Source: Acidimicrobiia bacterium (GTDB lineage Bacteria > Actinomycetota > Acidimicrobiia > Spongiisociales > Spongiisociaceae). Taken from it: a stretch of DNA of 64,000 bases. Shown one piece after another: positions 44,300 through 52,683 of the stretch. The stretch's first letter is position 1. The number at the start of each line of letters is the position of its first letter. Position numbers and translations under genes: made by a program. The stretch covers positions 27,774-91,773 of the forward strand of contig QIDH01000058.1 in the NCBI GenBank assembly GCA_003229305.1. The letters run 5' to 3'. The notes under the pieces were generated by a model, which made no database searches, was not told the origin of the DNA, and saw only the letters and a program-made list of their open reading frames with translations.

Positions 44300-46199
44300 C
44301 AAATTCCTCCAGGGCTTTGCGGGCCGCGTCTCGAACCTGACGAGCTGCTGCGGTAATCACGAACTTCTTCTTGGCCATCCTGGTCAACACGTTGCGTGCA
44401 TCCTCGCTCCCGTCGCGACCGACCAATTCGATTGCTCTGGCCCGCTGAGCGGCCGACAGCGAAGACGAGGCCAGAACATCGATCAACTTTTCGGTCGCGT
44501 CGTGACTCGAAAAACTTCCGAGCGCCGATATGGCCGAGGAGCGGACAGTCTCTTCGGGGTCCGAAAGCAGAGCGGCGATGCCGTCGATTCCGTCCTCGCC
44601 TTCGAGCACCGCAACACCACGAACCGCTTCCACCCTTACACGATGATCAATGTGCGCCAGGAGATCACGCATGGTCGGGGCCAGGTCCTCGCGCCCAGAA
44701 CGCCTCAAGGCGACTGCCAAGTTTCGGACGAGAAACCAGCGTTCATCCTCAAGCGCGGCGACAACGGGGCCAGGATCGATCGCTGCAACGATCGAGATGA
44801 GCTCCGTGAGGATCCTCCTCGTCGGAGCGTCATCCGCCCCTGCCAGCAGCTCGATCATCGGTGGAGCGACCTCGATTCCGAGGATACCCATAATGCGAAC
44901 GATGGGCTCCTGATCTTCCAGGTCCGAGTAGTAGCCGACCAGGTGTCCCAGCAGCTCTTGGCCACAAAGTGATCGAAAACCTGCTTCGACCGCAGCACGT
45001 CGATCGTCTGGATAGGTCGGATGATCTCGCACCGCCCTGATCCAGAGTTCGGCCCTCCTCAGGTCCTGGCGCCTAACAGCAGACAGGACCTTGCCTGTCC
45101 AGATCCGCATGAGGCGACCGAAACGATCGTCTCGTTCTTCGACGGAGAGCAAATCACGGAAACCATCCAGAACTGTGTAGAAATATCTGCGTCTGTCCGG
45201 CATTTCGATGACGACCCCGTCCGAGCCCACGTCCTCAGAACCCCGCACCAATGCGCCGTAACGGTCATCAAGGTGGCTCGCGATCTTCTGCCTGGCCGTG
45301 GAGACAACGCCGGGTCCCTGTTTGAGAAGCTGCAGCAATTCTGACGATCTGGCGTCTGCCTCCGGATCGGTGACGACCGACGCATATTCCATGAGCAGCG
45401 CCATCGCCTGGGTGTCCAGATTCTCGGAAAGTTTCGCCAATTCATGTCCGGCAAACTGGTCGAGGAACGCCCGATCGTTCAGATCTTTGTGATCGATGAG
45501 GAAGCGCTCGAGCACCGCCACCTGAGCACCGTCCGGCAGATAGAAGAAGGCCTCCACGAAGGCTTGCACGACTTCTTCACGGCCGACGATGTCCTCCTCG
45601 GCGACCCTTGCGAGTACATCGTGATACTTCTCCCAGATGATCTTCGCCACGAGCTGCTCATCGCCGTCCACGGCCTCCATGAGAGATTCTGCGAAAGACT
45701 CAGGATCGAGACCTCCTGCCATGACTTCGGAGACGGCATCATCACGCTCGACGTCGTCACGCCCATCGCCGACGTCCCCAAGCGGCGCTCTTTCGATAAC
45801 CGTGAAGGCAGAGACGCCGTCTCTGGCGAGCGCTGCCTCCACCCCGCCTGCCCTGGCGACCACGTCCGGTTCACGTCCCAGGACCGCAAACAACCGGACC
45901 ACGTCTCGATCAGACGGAAGTTCCGAGATCCGCAGGGCGTCGACGTTGTGGACGAAGAATCGAGTCGCCAACCGCTCGGCAGCCTGGCGGTCGGTCCGAA
46001 ACTCCTCACCCCCGATGATGAAGGACCCCGGTCCGATGGCCACAGAGAGGGATTCGCCCGCGGCCGCGGTGCACACATCGTCTACGGCTCGCTTGAACGC
46101 CTGTTGCTTTTCTGGGTCGGGGTACAAGCCGTGGATTGTCCAGGCCACCCCCAACGCATGGACCACCTCAGAGGCCAATGCCTCCGGCGAGCGTGCCAT
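44292..46199 (-). CDS. HEAT-repeat protein with the same N-terminal module
   Basis: Function unknown. The 635-residue protein starts with a module (about 1-135) similar in plan to that of the HD-GYP protein: WTIHGLYPDPEKQQAFKRAV, LSVAIGPGSFIIGGEEF, VDALRISELPSDRDVVRLFAVLG. A long middle region is helical and acidic (about 150-380). The C-terminal half (about 400-635) is made of HEAT repeats, e.g. DLLAHIDHRVRVEAVRGVAV and LLSDPEETVRSSAISALGSF, suggesting a protein-protein scaffold. Start shares one base with the response regulator stop. The shared module suggests both proteins sense or assemble with the same partner. Confidence 0.82.
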   Translation of the reverse strand: MARSPEALASEVVHALGVAWTIHGLYPDPEKQQAFKRAVDDVCTAAAGESLSVAIGPGSFIIGGEEFRTDRQAAERLATRFFVHNVDALRISELPSDRDVVRLFAVLGREPDVVARAGGVEAALARDGVSAFTVIERAPLGDVGDGRDDVERDDAVSEVMAGGLDPESFAESLMEAVDGDEQLVAKIIWEKYHDVLARVAEEDIVGREEVVQAFVEAFFYLPDGAQVAVLERFLIDHKDLNDRAFLDQFAGHELAKLSENLDTQAMALLMEYASVVTDPEADARSSELLQLLKQGPGVVSTARQKIASHLDDRYGALVRGSEDVGSDGVVIEMPDRRRYFYTVLDGFRDLLSVEERDDRFGRLMRIWTGKVLSAVRRQDLRRAELWIRAVRDHPTYPDDRRAAVEAGFRSLCGQELLGHLVGYYSDLEDQEPIVRIMGILGIEVAPPMIELLAGADDAPTRRILTELISIVAAIDPGPVVAALEDERWFLVRNLAVALRRSGREDLAPTMRDLLAHIDHRVRVEAVRGVAVLEGEDGIDGIAALLSDPEETVRSSAISALGSFSSHDATEKLIDVLASSSLSAAQRARAIELVGRDGSEDARNVLTRMAKKKFVITAAARQVRDAARKALEEFDG

Positions 46200-46849
46200 C
46201 AGTCGATCGAGATCAAATCTTCCCGGAGGGCATACATGACCGCTTCGTTCCGGGAGTGGAGGCCGAGCTTGTCCAAGATGTTCCTTACATGATTCTTCAC
46301 CGTGTTCTCAGAGATGAACAGTTTCTCCCCGATCTCACGGCTGGTCATGCCCTGGGCCACTAACTGCAAAACCTCAACCTCACGCCCCGTCAGGGTCGGC
46401 CGCCTACCCGCAACGATGTCGCGATGCCTCAGCAGCTGACGAACGTTGGCGAAGAGCTTCGATGCCATCTGCGGCGAAATGACCGAGCCGCCTGCCACAA
46501 CGTCTCGAATGTCTGAGACCAGTTGGGGAAGCGGGGTGTCCTTTACGACGTAGCCGCTGGCTCCCGCCTTGATGGCGGCCAGGAGGTCCTCCTCAGATTC
46601 TGAGGCGGTCAGCAGGACGACCTTGGTTCCTGGCGAAGAATCCACGATTTTGTCGAGAACCTCGAGGCCGGACAGTCCCGGCATCAGTACATCGAGGATC
46701 ACGATATCTGGCCTTAGCTGCCGAGTCTTGGAGACCGCTGCCATGGCGTCTTGTGCCTGGCCCACGATCTCAAATCCGGCGTTGTCCAATGCAGCCGAAA
46801 TCCCCGCCTGAAAAAGCGGAGCGTCATCTACGACAAGTACTGTGGTCAT
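46199..46849 (-). CDS. NarL/LuxR-family response regulator
   Basis: DNA-binding response regulator. The 216-residue protein has a receiver domain (about 1-120) with DD at 8-9, phospho-acceptor Asp in VILDVLMPG, Thr in LLTASES and Lys in YVVKDTP, then a LuxR-type HTH (about 150-210) with LTGREVEVLQLVAQGMTSREIG and FISENTVKNHVRNIL. No histidine kinase is next to it. Its ATG overlaps the hpf stop by 4 bp, and it overlaps the HEAT gene by 1 bp. A link between ribosome hibernation and this signalling module is suggested only by coupling. Confidence 0.93.
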   Translation of the reverse strand: MTTVLVVDDAPLFQAGISAALDNAGFEIVGQAQDAMAAVSKTRQLRPDIVILDVLMPGLSGLEVLDKIVDSSPGTKVVLLTASESEEDLLAAIKAGASGYVVKDTPLPQLVSDIRDVVAGGSVISPQMASKLFANVRQLLRHRDIVAGRRPTLTGREVEVLQLVAQGMTSREIGEKLFISENTVKNHVRNILDKLGLHSRNEAVMYALREDLISID

Positions 46850-47394
46850 GCGGGTTCGATCAATCCCAGTTGTCCGTCATTGCGCTTGTACAGCACACTC
46901 GTCTTGTTGGAGTCCGCGTTGAGAAACACGAAGAATTTGTGACCTAGCTGCTCCATCTGGAGCGCCGCGTCCTCCGGTGTGAGAGGCTTCATCACAAACT
47001 GCTTCACTCGTACGATCTCCGGCGAGTCTCCATCATCTTCGGCCCTGTGACTAGATAGGTTTAGTTCTTTTCTACTGGCTCCCCGGTTGCGGCTGACCAG
47101 CCGATCATGCAGCTTGCGGAGGTTTCCGCTGAACCGGTCGATCGCCTTGTCGAGGGCGGCCTCCGGGCTGGTGGCGTTGGCTCCACCCCTGACCTCCTGG
47201 CCGGCAGCCAGCGTCGAGATCTCGACCGTGAACCGACCCTCGGACCCGCCCTTGCCCGTATCGCGGTTGTGAATGTCGACGACGGCCTCGCCGGCTCGAT
47301 CAAAGAACCGGGCAGCCCTCGCAACCTTCTTTTCGGCGGTCGATCGAAGCCTGTCGTTTACCACCAGGTTGTGGCCATGCACCCTGACTTCCAT
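46846..47394 (-). CDS. hpf: Ribosome hibernation-promoting factor, long form
   Basis: Dimerises 70S ribosomes in stationary phase. The ATG at 47394 (MEVRVHGHNLVVNDRL), preceded by AAGGAG, gives 182 residues. N-terminal HPF/YfiA domain (about 1-100), a linker, and the C-terminal dimerisation domain (about 120-182, VKQFVMKPLTPEDAALQMEQ, FFVFLNADSNKTSVLYKRND). Comes after comF (53 bp), in the actinobacterial comF-hpf-secA neighbourhood, with three signalling genes inserted before secA. Confidence 0.95.
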   Translation of the reverse strand: MEVRVHGHNLVVNDRLRSTAEKKVARAARFFDRAGEAVVDIHNRDTGKGGSEGRFTVEISTLAAGQEVRGGANATSPEAALDKAIDRFSGNLRKLHDRLVSRNRGASRKELNLSSHRAEDDGDSPEIVRVKQFVMKPLTPEDAALQMEQLGHKFFVFLNADSNKTSVLYKRNDGQLGLIEPA

Positions 47395-47447
47395 ATACCA
47401 CTCCTTAGCGCGAGCTCCCCGTTTGGCCCGCATCGGCTCACCTCAAA

Positions 47448-48119
47448 CTACACCGGTGGGGCCGGTTTGGGCGCGCCCGATCCGGCCGATCTTGACGGCG
47501 CCCTGCTCGCTGCTGCCTCCGTCGTGACCGATATCGACATCGTGAAAGCCAGACTGCCGACAACTCCCCCTCCGGCGGCTGCTGCCGCGGATTCGAGGGT
47601 GGTTCCGGTGGTGACGACATCATCGATCAGGAGAATTCCTCCCGCGGCCGCCTCACTCAGGAGACGGAACCGCTGGGCGCGCCGCGAATTTCGCCCGTGG
47701 CCGGCATGGGGCGGCCGCCACACAGGGGACCTCAGCAGCCGGACGCTGGGAAGTCCCACGATCCGACCCAACTCCTTGGCCAGAAGGACGGATTGATCGA
47801 CGCCGTAGCGGACTCGGCGAACGATGGCCCTCGGAACCGGGACGAGCACCAGTGCATCAGGCGGGACCAGGGGGGCCATGGCCTCGGCTAATTCCCTCGC
47901 GAGACCGGCCACGGCGTCGTATTTCAGGCGGTGGACGAGCCGTTTTGCTGCTCCTTCGTGGGCGAAGCTCGCGCCAACTCGCAAGCCGGATTCCAGGCGG
48001 CGGACGGGTGCCGGCCGCAGAGAGTGGTCGCATTTCTTACAGAGGGCGAAAGACACTGTCGCATCTTGCACAGAAGTCTTTCGATTGCTCACACATACTC
48101 CGCAAGCCAGGCATAGCAT
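47448..48119 (-). CDS. comF: ComF-like phosphoribosyltransferase
   Basis: PRTase-fold protein, related to the ComF/GntX family for DNA uptake; biochemical role uncertain. The N-terminus holds a zinc-ribbon-like set (CLACGVC...CKKC), then the PRTase domain with LVPVPRAIVRRVRYGVDQS and the PRPP motif ILLIDDVVTTGTTLESA. The start is uncertain: ATG at 48119 gives MLCLACGVC, whereas an in-frame GTG at 48173 adds 18 unremarkable residues. A C-terminal tail is Ala/Pro/Ser-rich. Divergent from the FtsH paralogue. Confidence 0.88.
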   Translation of the reverse strand: MLCLACGVCVSNRKTSVQDATVSFALCKKCDHSLRPAPVRRLESGLRVGASFAHEGAAKRLVHRLKYDAVAGLARELAEAMAPLVPPDALVLVPVPRAIVRRVRYGVDQSVLLAKELGRIVGLPSVRLLRSPVWRPPHAGHGRNSRRAQRFRLLSEAAAGGILLIDDVVTTGTTLESAAAAAGGGVVGSLAFTMSISVTTEAAASRAPSRSAGSGAPKPAPPV

Positions 48120-48203
48120 GGGGTCACGGTAGGGGTTGGGTGTGACATGGTCTACAGACACTCCCAACATCACTCTCAGTGGCCAGGAGAGAGGGCGAGC
48201 GCA

Positions 48204-50069
48204 ATGGATACAACGGTGGCACTAAAACGGGAAAACGTCCGGCGGAAGCGCCTGTGGCGCTTGGTTGCTGTCCTGTCGGTCTTGGCCGCCTGGTTCTGGG
48301 GCCGGGTCCTATCGGATTCTCCGCTACTGCCACAGCCACCGAGCCTTGGCGAAGACGTGATTTTCTGGCTCCCTGGGATGGTGATCATTCTGCTTCTTGG
48401 CCTCGTTCTCGTGCTGCCGATGCTGAGCAACTCGAAATCGCCGCACGTCATCTACAGGCCAGAACAGATAGAGGTCGGGTTTCAGGATGTGGTCGGGCTC
48501 GGCAGGGTGGTCGACGAGGTCGACCACACGCTGAGAATCATGCTCGACCACGAATCTTTCAGAAAAGACATGGGCGGCAGGCCACGGCGCGGCGTGCTCT
48601 TCGAGGGTCCTCCCGGCACCGGCAAAACCCATCTAGCGAAAGCGCTAGCCAAGGAGGCCGGCGTTCCGTTCCTCTTCGTGTCGGCCACAGCCTTCCAGTC
48701 GATGTGGTTTGGCATGACTGCCCGAAAGATCAGGGCATTCTTCAAGGCGATGCGCAAGGCTGCGCGAAAAGAAGGCGGAGCCATTGGCTTCATCGAAGAG
48801 ATCGATGCAATTGGCCTGCAGCGGAGCGGCGTATCTTCGATGTCGGAGACCAACCTCGCGTCAACCATCAACAGGTCGGTCAGCAGCGAGACCGGAAGCA
48901 TGGTCAACGAGTTGTTGATCCAGATGCAGAGTTTCGACGAGCCCTCGGCCGGCGAGCGATTCCGCGGCAAATTCATCAGTACAGCCAATCTGTTCCTGCC
49001 CCCCCATCGCCTACTCAAAAAGAGGGTTCCGCAGTATTCGAATATCCTGTTGATCGGCGCGACCAACCGGGCCAGTCAGCTCGACCCGGCACTGGTGAGG
49101 CCTGGCAGGTTCGATCGCATTCTTCATTTCGACATCCCGGGTCGGACGGCTCGGATGCAGTTGCTCGAATATTTTCTGGCTCGCAAATCCCACACAGACG
49201 AGCTCAATAGCCGTGAAGCCATTGAGGATCTGGCCTCTGCGACCCTCGGATATACGCCTGCGTCCATAGAGCGCCTGTTCGACGAGGCGCTGCTGCTGGC
49301 GGTGAAGGACGAACGAAACGCGATGACGTTGCTGGACCTGCGCCGGGCCCGTCTGGAGATCGAGGTCGGCCTGCCGGAACCCACCGACTACGAGAAATCC
49401 GAGGCCGCGACCATCGCATGCCACGAGGCCGGTCACGCGACCGCTGCCTACCTGGTGGGCAAAGGTCGCAAGTTGGAGGTTCTCTCCATCATCAAGAGGC
49501 GAGATGCCCTCGGATTCTTGGCCCACCGGCTAGCGGACGAACGACATACTCAACGACAGAGCGAACTACTGGCACTCATCCAGATCTCGTTGGGTGGCAT
49601 GGTTGCCGAGGAGATCTTCTTCGGAGAATCAGGAACCGGACCAGGCGGAGACCTGATCGGGGCTACGAATGTGGCTGTTGAGATGGTCGGCTCCCTCGGG
49701 ATGGGGGGATCGCTGGTCTCATATCGAGCCCTGGAGATGGGCGCGATCGGTGGCAACCTGGCCGCCAAGGTGCTCAGCGACAAACAGGGACGTGAAGACG
49801 TCGATCGCATCTTGAACGACAACAAGGTGTTGGTCACCCAGCTGCTGCTCGAGAACCGGCACATCGTCGAGGCCTTGCGGGACGCTTTGCTCGATCGAGA
49901 GGAACTCATAGACGATGAAATCCTGGATGTTATCCGGGCCGCCGAAGCAAGACACGAGGCGACCGGTGCCGAAGTGACGGTTATCGACCTGAGAGCCGAA
50001 ACGATCGCTTCCGCCGCGATCAAGAACGAAGATCGATGGGCTCCAAGCGAAGGAGCATCTGAGGCCTAG
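48204..50069 (+). CDS. Divergent FtsH-type AAA+ zinc protease
   Basis: Membrane-bound AAA+ metalloprotease paralogue. From the ATG at 48204 it is 621 residues: two membrane segments (about 18-33 and 52-73), AAA+ with Walker A GPPGTGKT (135-142), Walker B FIEEID (196-201, where FtsH has FIDEID), second region of homology ATNRASQLDPALVRPGRFD, and a peptidase domain with HEAGH (407-411) and GPGGDLIGATNVAVEMV. Relative to FtsH, there are extra residues of about 15 and 30 between Walker B and the second region of homology, and the pore loop is SMWFGM instead of the usual FVG type. Not the standard housekeeping FtsH, which normally lies near tilS/hpt. Confidence 0.85.
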   Translation: MDTTVALKRENVRRKRLWRLVAVLSVLAAWFWGRVLSDSPLLPQPPSLGEDVIFWLPGMVIILLLGLVLVLPMLSNSKSPHVIYRPEQIEVGFQDVVGLGRVVDEVDHTLRIMLDHESFRKDMGGRPRRGVLFEGPPGTGKTHLAKALAKEAGVPFLFVSATAFQSMWFGMTARKIRAFFKAMRKAARKEGGAIGFIEEIDAIGLQRSGVSSMSETNLASTINRSVSSETGSMVNELLIQMQSFDEPSAGERFRGKFISTANLFLPPHRLLKKRVPQYSNILLIGATNRASQLDPALVRPGRFDRILHFDIPGRTARMQLLEYFLARKSHTDELNSREAIEDLASATLGYTPASIERLFDEALLLAVKDERNAMTLLDLRRARLEIEVGLPEPTDYEKSEAATIACHEAGHATAAYLVGKGRKLEVLSIIKRRDALGFLAHRLADERHTQRQSELLALIQISLGGMVAEEIFFGESGTGPGGDLIGATNVAVEMVGSLGMGGSLVSYRALEMGAIGGNLAAKVLSDKQGREDVDRILNDNKVLVTQLLLENRHIVEALRDALLDREELIDDEILDVIRAAEARHEATGAEVTVIDLRAETIASAAIKNEDRWAPSEGASEA

Positions 50070-50073
50070 CCGA

Positions 50074-50093
50074 GGATAGCGGCCCGCCTATCC
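50074..50093. terminator. Hairpin between convergent ftsH-like and manB genes
   Basis: GGATAG / CTATCC arms (6 bp) with an 8-nt loop occupy the 18-bp gap between the two convergent stops and enter the manB stop. There is no T-tract, so this could be a bidirectional weak terminator. Confidence 0.4.
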
Positions 50094-51428
50094 TGGGACG
50101 ACGGCCTTCACCTCGGCGACCAGCGCCGCCACCGCCTCTGGGTCGGGGGCCTCAACATTGAGACGGAGCAACGATTCGGTATTGGACGGTCGCAGGTTCA
50201 ACCAGCGATCTGGCCAGGTGACTGTCAGCCCGTCTAGAAGATCGATCTGCTCGCCTGCGTAGCGGCTCGCCACCAGATCGGAGGCGATGGCCCGGTCGTC
50301 AACCATGAGATTGATCTCCCCTGAAGACGCGTATGGCTCATACGGCAGGCGAAGTTCCGATAGCGGTACGCCCGCCTCCGAAATGACCTGAAGCAGGACA
50401 AGCATTGCCAGGGTGCCCGAATCCGCGTAGTAGTTGTCCCTGAAGTAGTAGTGACCGGAGTGTTCGCCTCCAAAGACCGCTCGGGATTCGGCCATTACGG
50501 CCTTGATGAACGAATGACCCACCCTGGTCCTAATCGGCCTGCCACCTGCCGCCCGAACCAGCTCCGGCACAGCTTTGGAGCAGATGAGATTGTGCACGAT
50601 CGTCGCGCCTGGCTCGCGAAGCAGGAACCAATCTGCGATGATCGCGGTGGTAGTCGAGCCGCTGATCGGCTGGAGACGGTCGTCGATGAAAAACGCCCGG
50701 TCGGCGTCTGCGTCGAACGCCACGCCTACGTCCGCTCCGCTGGTTCTCATGAACTCGACGAGATCGACGAGGTTGGCAGGGTCGATGGGATTGGCAGGAT
50801 GGTTGGGGAAGGTGCCATCCGGCTCAAGAAATAGACCCAACAGCTCCGCGTCCAGGCGGTCGAACACATCGGGAATGGCGACTCCTGCCATGCCGTTACC
50901 GCCGTCGACCGCTACCGCCAATTGGGATATTCGTTCAGGATCGATGATCGAAAGCATGTGGTCGACGTAGCCGGGAGTCGGATCGACCTTCGAGACCTCT
51001 CCGCCTACCGCGCCTGAGTCTAGGTCGATGCTCGCAGCCAGGGTCGCTATCTCACTCAAGCCGGACTCTGCGCTGATCGGCGCTGCACCCGCGCCGCTCA
51101 ATTTGATGCCGTTGTAGGCCGGCGGGTTGTGGGAGGCGGTGATCATCGCCCCAGGGATGCCGTGTTTGCCTGAGTAGTAGTACACCACGTCCGTCGCCGC
51201 CTCGCCTAGATCGACGACCGCGACTCCCGCCCGATGCAAGCCTCGTATGAACGCTTCGCTCAGGCCAGGCGAGCTCTCCCTACAATCCCTCGCCACCGCA
51301 ATCTGGCGGTCTCCGGTGGTCTTGGCGAAGCCGTATCCAATCCGTTCGGCTGCGTCCTCATCCAACTCGCCGTTATCCACACGTCCGCGGATGTCGTACG
51401 CCTTGAAGATGACCTCTAGTTGTCCCAT
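50088..51428 (-). CDS. manB: Phosphomannomutase/phosphoglucomutase
   Basis: Interconverts hexose 6-phosphate and 1-phosphate, supplying GDP-mannose or related sugar donors. The 446-residue alpha-D-phosphohexomutase has the catalytic serine loop GAMITASHNPPAYNGIK, the metal-binding loop AFDADADRAFFID, the sugar-binding loop GGEHSGHYYFRD and the phosphate-binding RPSNTESLLRLNVEA. Only the first Met is a sensible start (MGQLEVIFKAYDIRG). It opens the glycosylation region, near the DPM-like GT2 and DUF3499, as in the manB neighbourhood of mycobacteria. Confidence 0.94.
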   Translation of the reverse strand: MGQLEVIFKAYDIRGRVDNGELDEDAAERIGYGFAKTTGDRQIAVARDCRESSPGLSEAFIRGLHRAGVAVVDLGEAATDVVYYYSGKHGIPGAMITASHNPPAYNGIKLSGAGAAPISAESGLSEIATLAASIDLDSGAVGGEVSKVDPTPGYVDHMLSIIDPERISQLAVAVDGGNGMAGVAIPDVFDRLDAELLGLFLEPDGTFPNHPANPIDPANLVDLVEFMRTSGADVGVAFDADADRAFFIDDRLQPISGSTTTAIIADWFLLREPGATIVHNLICSKAVPELVRAAGGRPIRTRVGHSFIKAVMAESRAVFGGEHSGHYYFRDNYYADSGTLAMLVLLQVISEAGVPLSELRLPYEPYASSGEINLMVDDRAIASDLVASRYAGEQIDLLDGLTVTWPDRWLNLRPSNTESLLRLNVEAPDPEAVAALVAEVKAVVPG

Positions 51429-51518
51429 TCGGTATCTCTCCGAGCGCCAGGGCGTGACGATAGCCAGCGGTCCGGCGCCCTCCTACAATCGTCCGACCAT
51501 GAGCAACGAGGCAAGAAA

Positions 51519-52238
51519 ATGGGCGTCGACTACGCCATCGTGATCCCGATCCACAACGAGGCCGATTTCCTCGACGGCGCTCTCGCCGCATTGATCGGGG
51601 AGGTCGACGAAGTCACGTCCTCCTACCGAATAGTTCTCTCGGAAAACGGTTCGTCCGACGAAACGCTGGCCAAGGCGCAAGATGCGGCATTGACGGACGA
51701 GCGCATCAGCGTCCTCACCATGAACACTCCTGACTACGGAGGGTCGATGCGGGCCGGCATGGGTTCGGTCCGCAATGCTGAGTGGATCGTCACGTTCGAC
51801 ATCGACTACTTTTCGGGCGCCTTCATCCGAAGTGTGGGCGAAGCCGCCGAGCGATCGGACATCGTCATCGCATCCAAACGAGCGCCGGGATCCGAAGATC
51901 GAAGATCCGTCGTCAGAAGACTCGGAACATCTGTCTTCAACATGCTTCTGCGGAGGTTGGTCGGATCGGGGGTCTCGGACACCCACGGGATAAAGGCGTT
52001 TCGGGCCACTGTTGTGGAGGACCTCGTCCCATTGGTCGTTCTGCGTCAGGATCTGTTCGACACCGAACTCGTCATTCGAGCGGAAAGGGCCGGGTACCGC
52101 ATTACCGAGATACCGATAGTCGTCGAGGAACGGAGGGCGGCCAGAAGCTCTCTGCTCAAGCGCATCCCCCGCACCATCCGGGGAATTTTCGTACTCAGAA
52201 AGACCTTGGGGAAGGTCAGGCGGATAGGTGAGAACTAG
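51519..52238 (+). CDS. GT2 family glycosyltransferase, polyprenyl-phosphate sugar synthase-like
   Basis: Probably transfers a sugar from NDP-sugar to polyprenyl phosphate. From the ATG at 51519 (MGVDYAIVIPIHNEADFL) 239 residues. GT-A motifs: VIPIHNE, VLSENGSSDETL, TFDIDYF in place of DxD, and GIKAFRA. It has no C-terminal membrane segments. It has the plan of dolichol-phosphate mannose synthase and of GtrB-like enzymes. The last 23 bp overlap the convergent gtrA-like gene, its likely partner, so the pair are read from opposite strands. Confidence 0.87.
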   Translation: MGVDYAIVIPIHNEADFLDGALAALIGEVDEVTSSYRIVLSENGSSDETLAKAQDAALTDERISVLTMNTPDYGGSMRAGMGSVRNAEWIVTFDIDYFSGAFIRSVGEAAERSDIVIASKRAPGSEDRRSVVRRLGTSVFNMLLRRLVGSGVSDTHGIKAFRATVVEDLVPLVVLRQDLFDTELVIRAERAGYRITEIPIVVEERRAARSSLLKRIPRTIRGIFVLRKTLGKVRRIGEN

Positions 52239-52683
52239 GGGTGCGGTCCATCGAGTCGAGGGATCTCTTGAATACTACATCCCGATACGCGGCGAACTTT
52301 GGGATGATCACCAGCCCCGTCGCAACCACCGAAGCCAGATTCGTGCCGATTCTGCTCAACGGACCCCATTTGCGATCTGCCAACTCCAATACGATGACCG
52401 TAACTGCCCAGGCTGCCAGATTCACCAGGAAGAATTTGGAAGTCTCCCTGGCATTGCCAACCGATCCGTCGGCTATCCGGAAACTCCAGCGGCGGTTGAG
52501 AACGTAGGAGAGGCCAGTTGCCAGAACGAAGGCGATCGTGACGGACCAAAACCCGGTCAGCCACGTCAAGGCAACGTTGAGAATCGCGAAATACACAAGG
52601 GTGTTGAAGCCGCCGATCAAACCCACCCTGACCACTTGGCCGAGGGTTTTGCGATTGAAAAACGTTCGAAGGTAGCTGCTCAA
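52216..52683 (-). CDS. GtrA-family membrane protein (putative sugar-lipid flippase)
   Basis: A TTG at 52683 is the likely start: it overlaps the previous stop by 4 bp (TTGA) and sits 8 bases after an AGGAGG. This gives 155 residues beginning after the initiator with SSYLRTFFNRKTLGQVV, then four membrane segments with the GtrA motifs RVGLIGGFNTLVYFAIL and LNRRWSFR, and KFFLVNLAAW. Upstream residues in the open frame (to 52770) are Arg-rich and not credible. GtrA proteins are thought to flip polyprenyl-phosphate sugars, which fits the GT2 and GT-C neighbours. Confidence 0.88.
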   Translation of the reverse strand: MSSYLRTFFNRKTLGQVVRVGLIGGFNTLVYFAILNVALTWLTGFWSVTIAFVLATGLSYVLNRRWSFRIADGSVGNARETSKFFLVNLAAWAVTVIVLELADRKWGPLSRIGTNLASVVATGLVIIPKFAAYRDVVFKRSLDSMDRTPSSHLSA

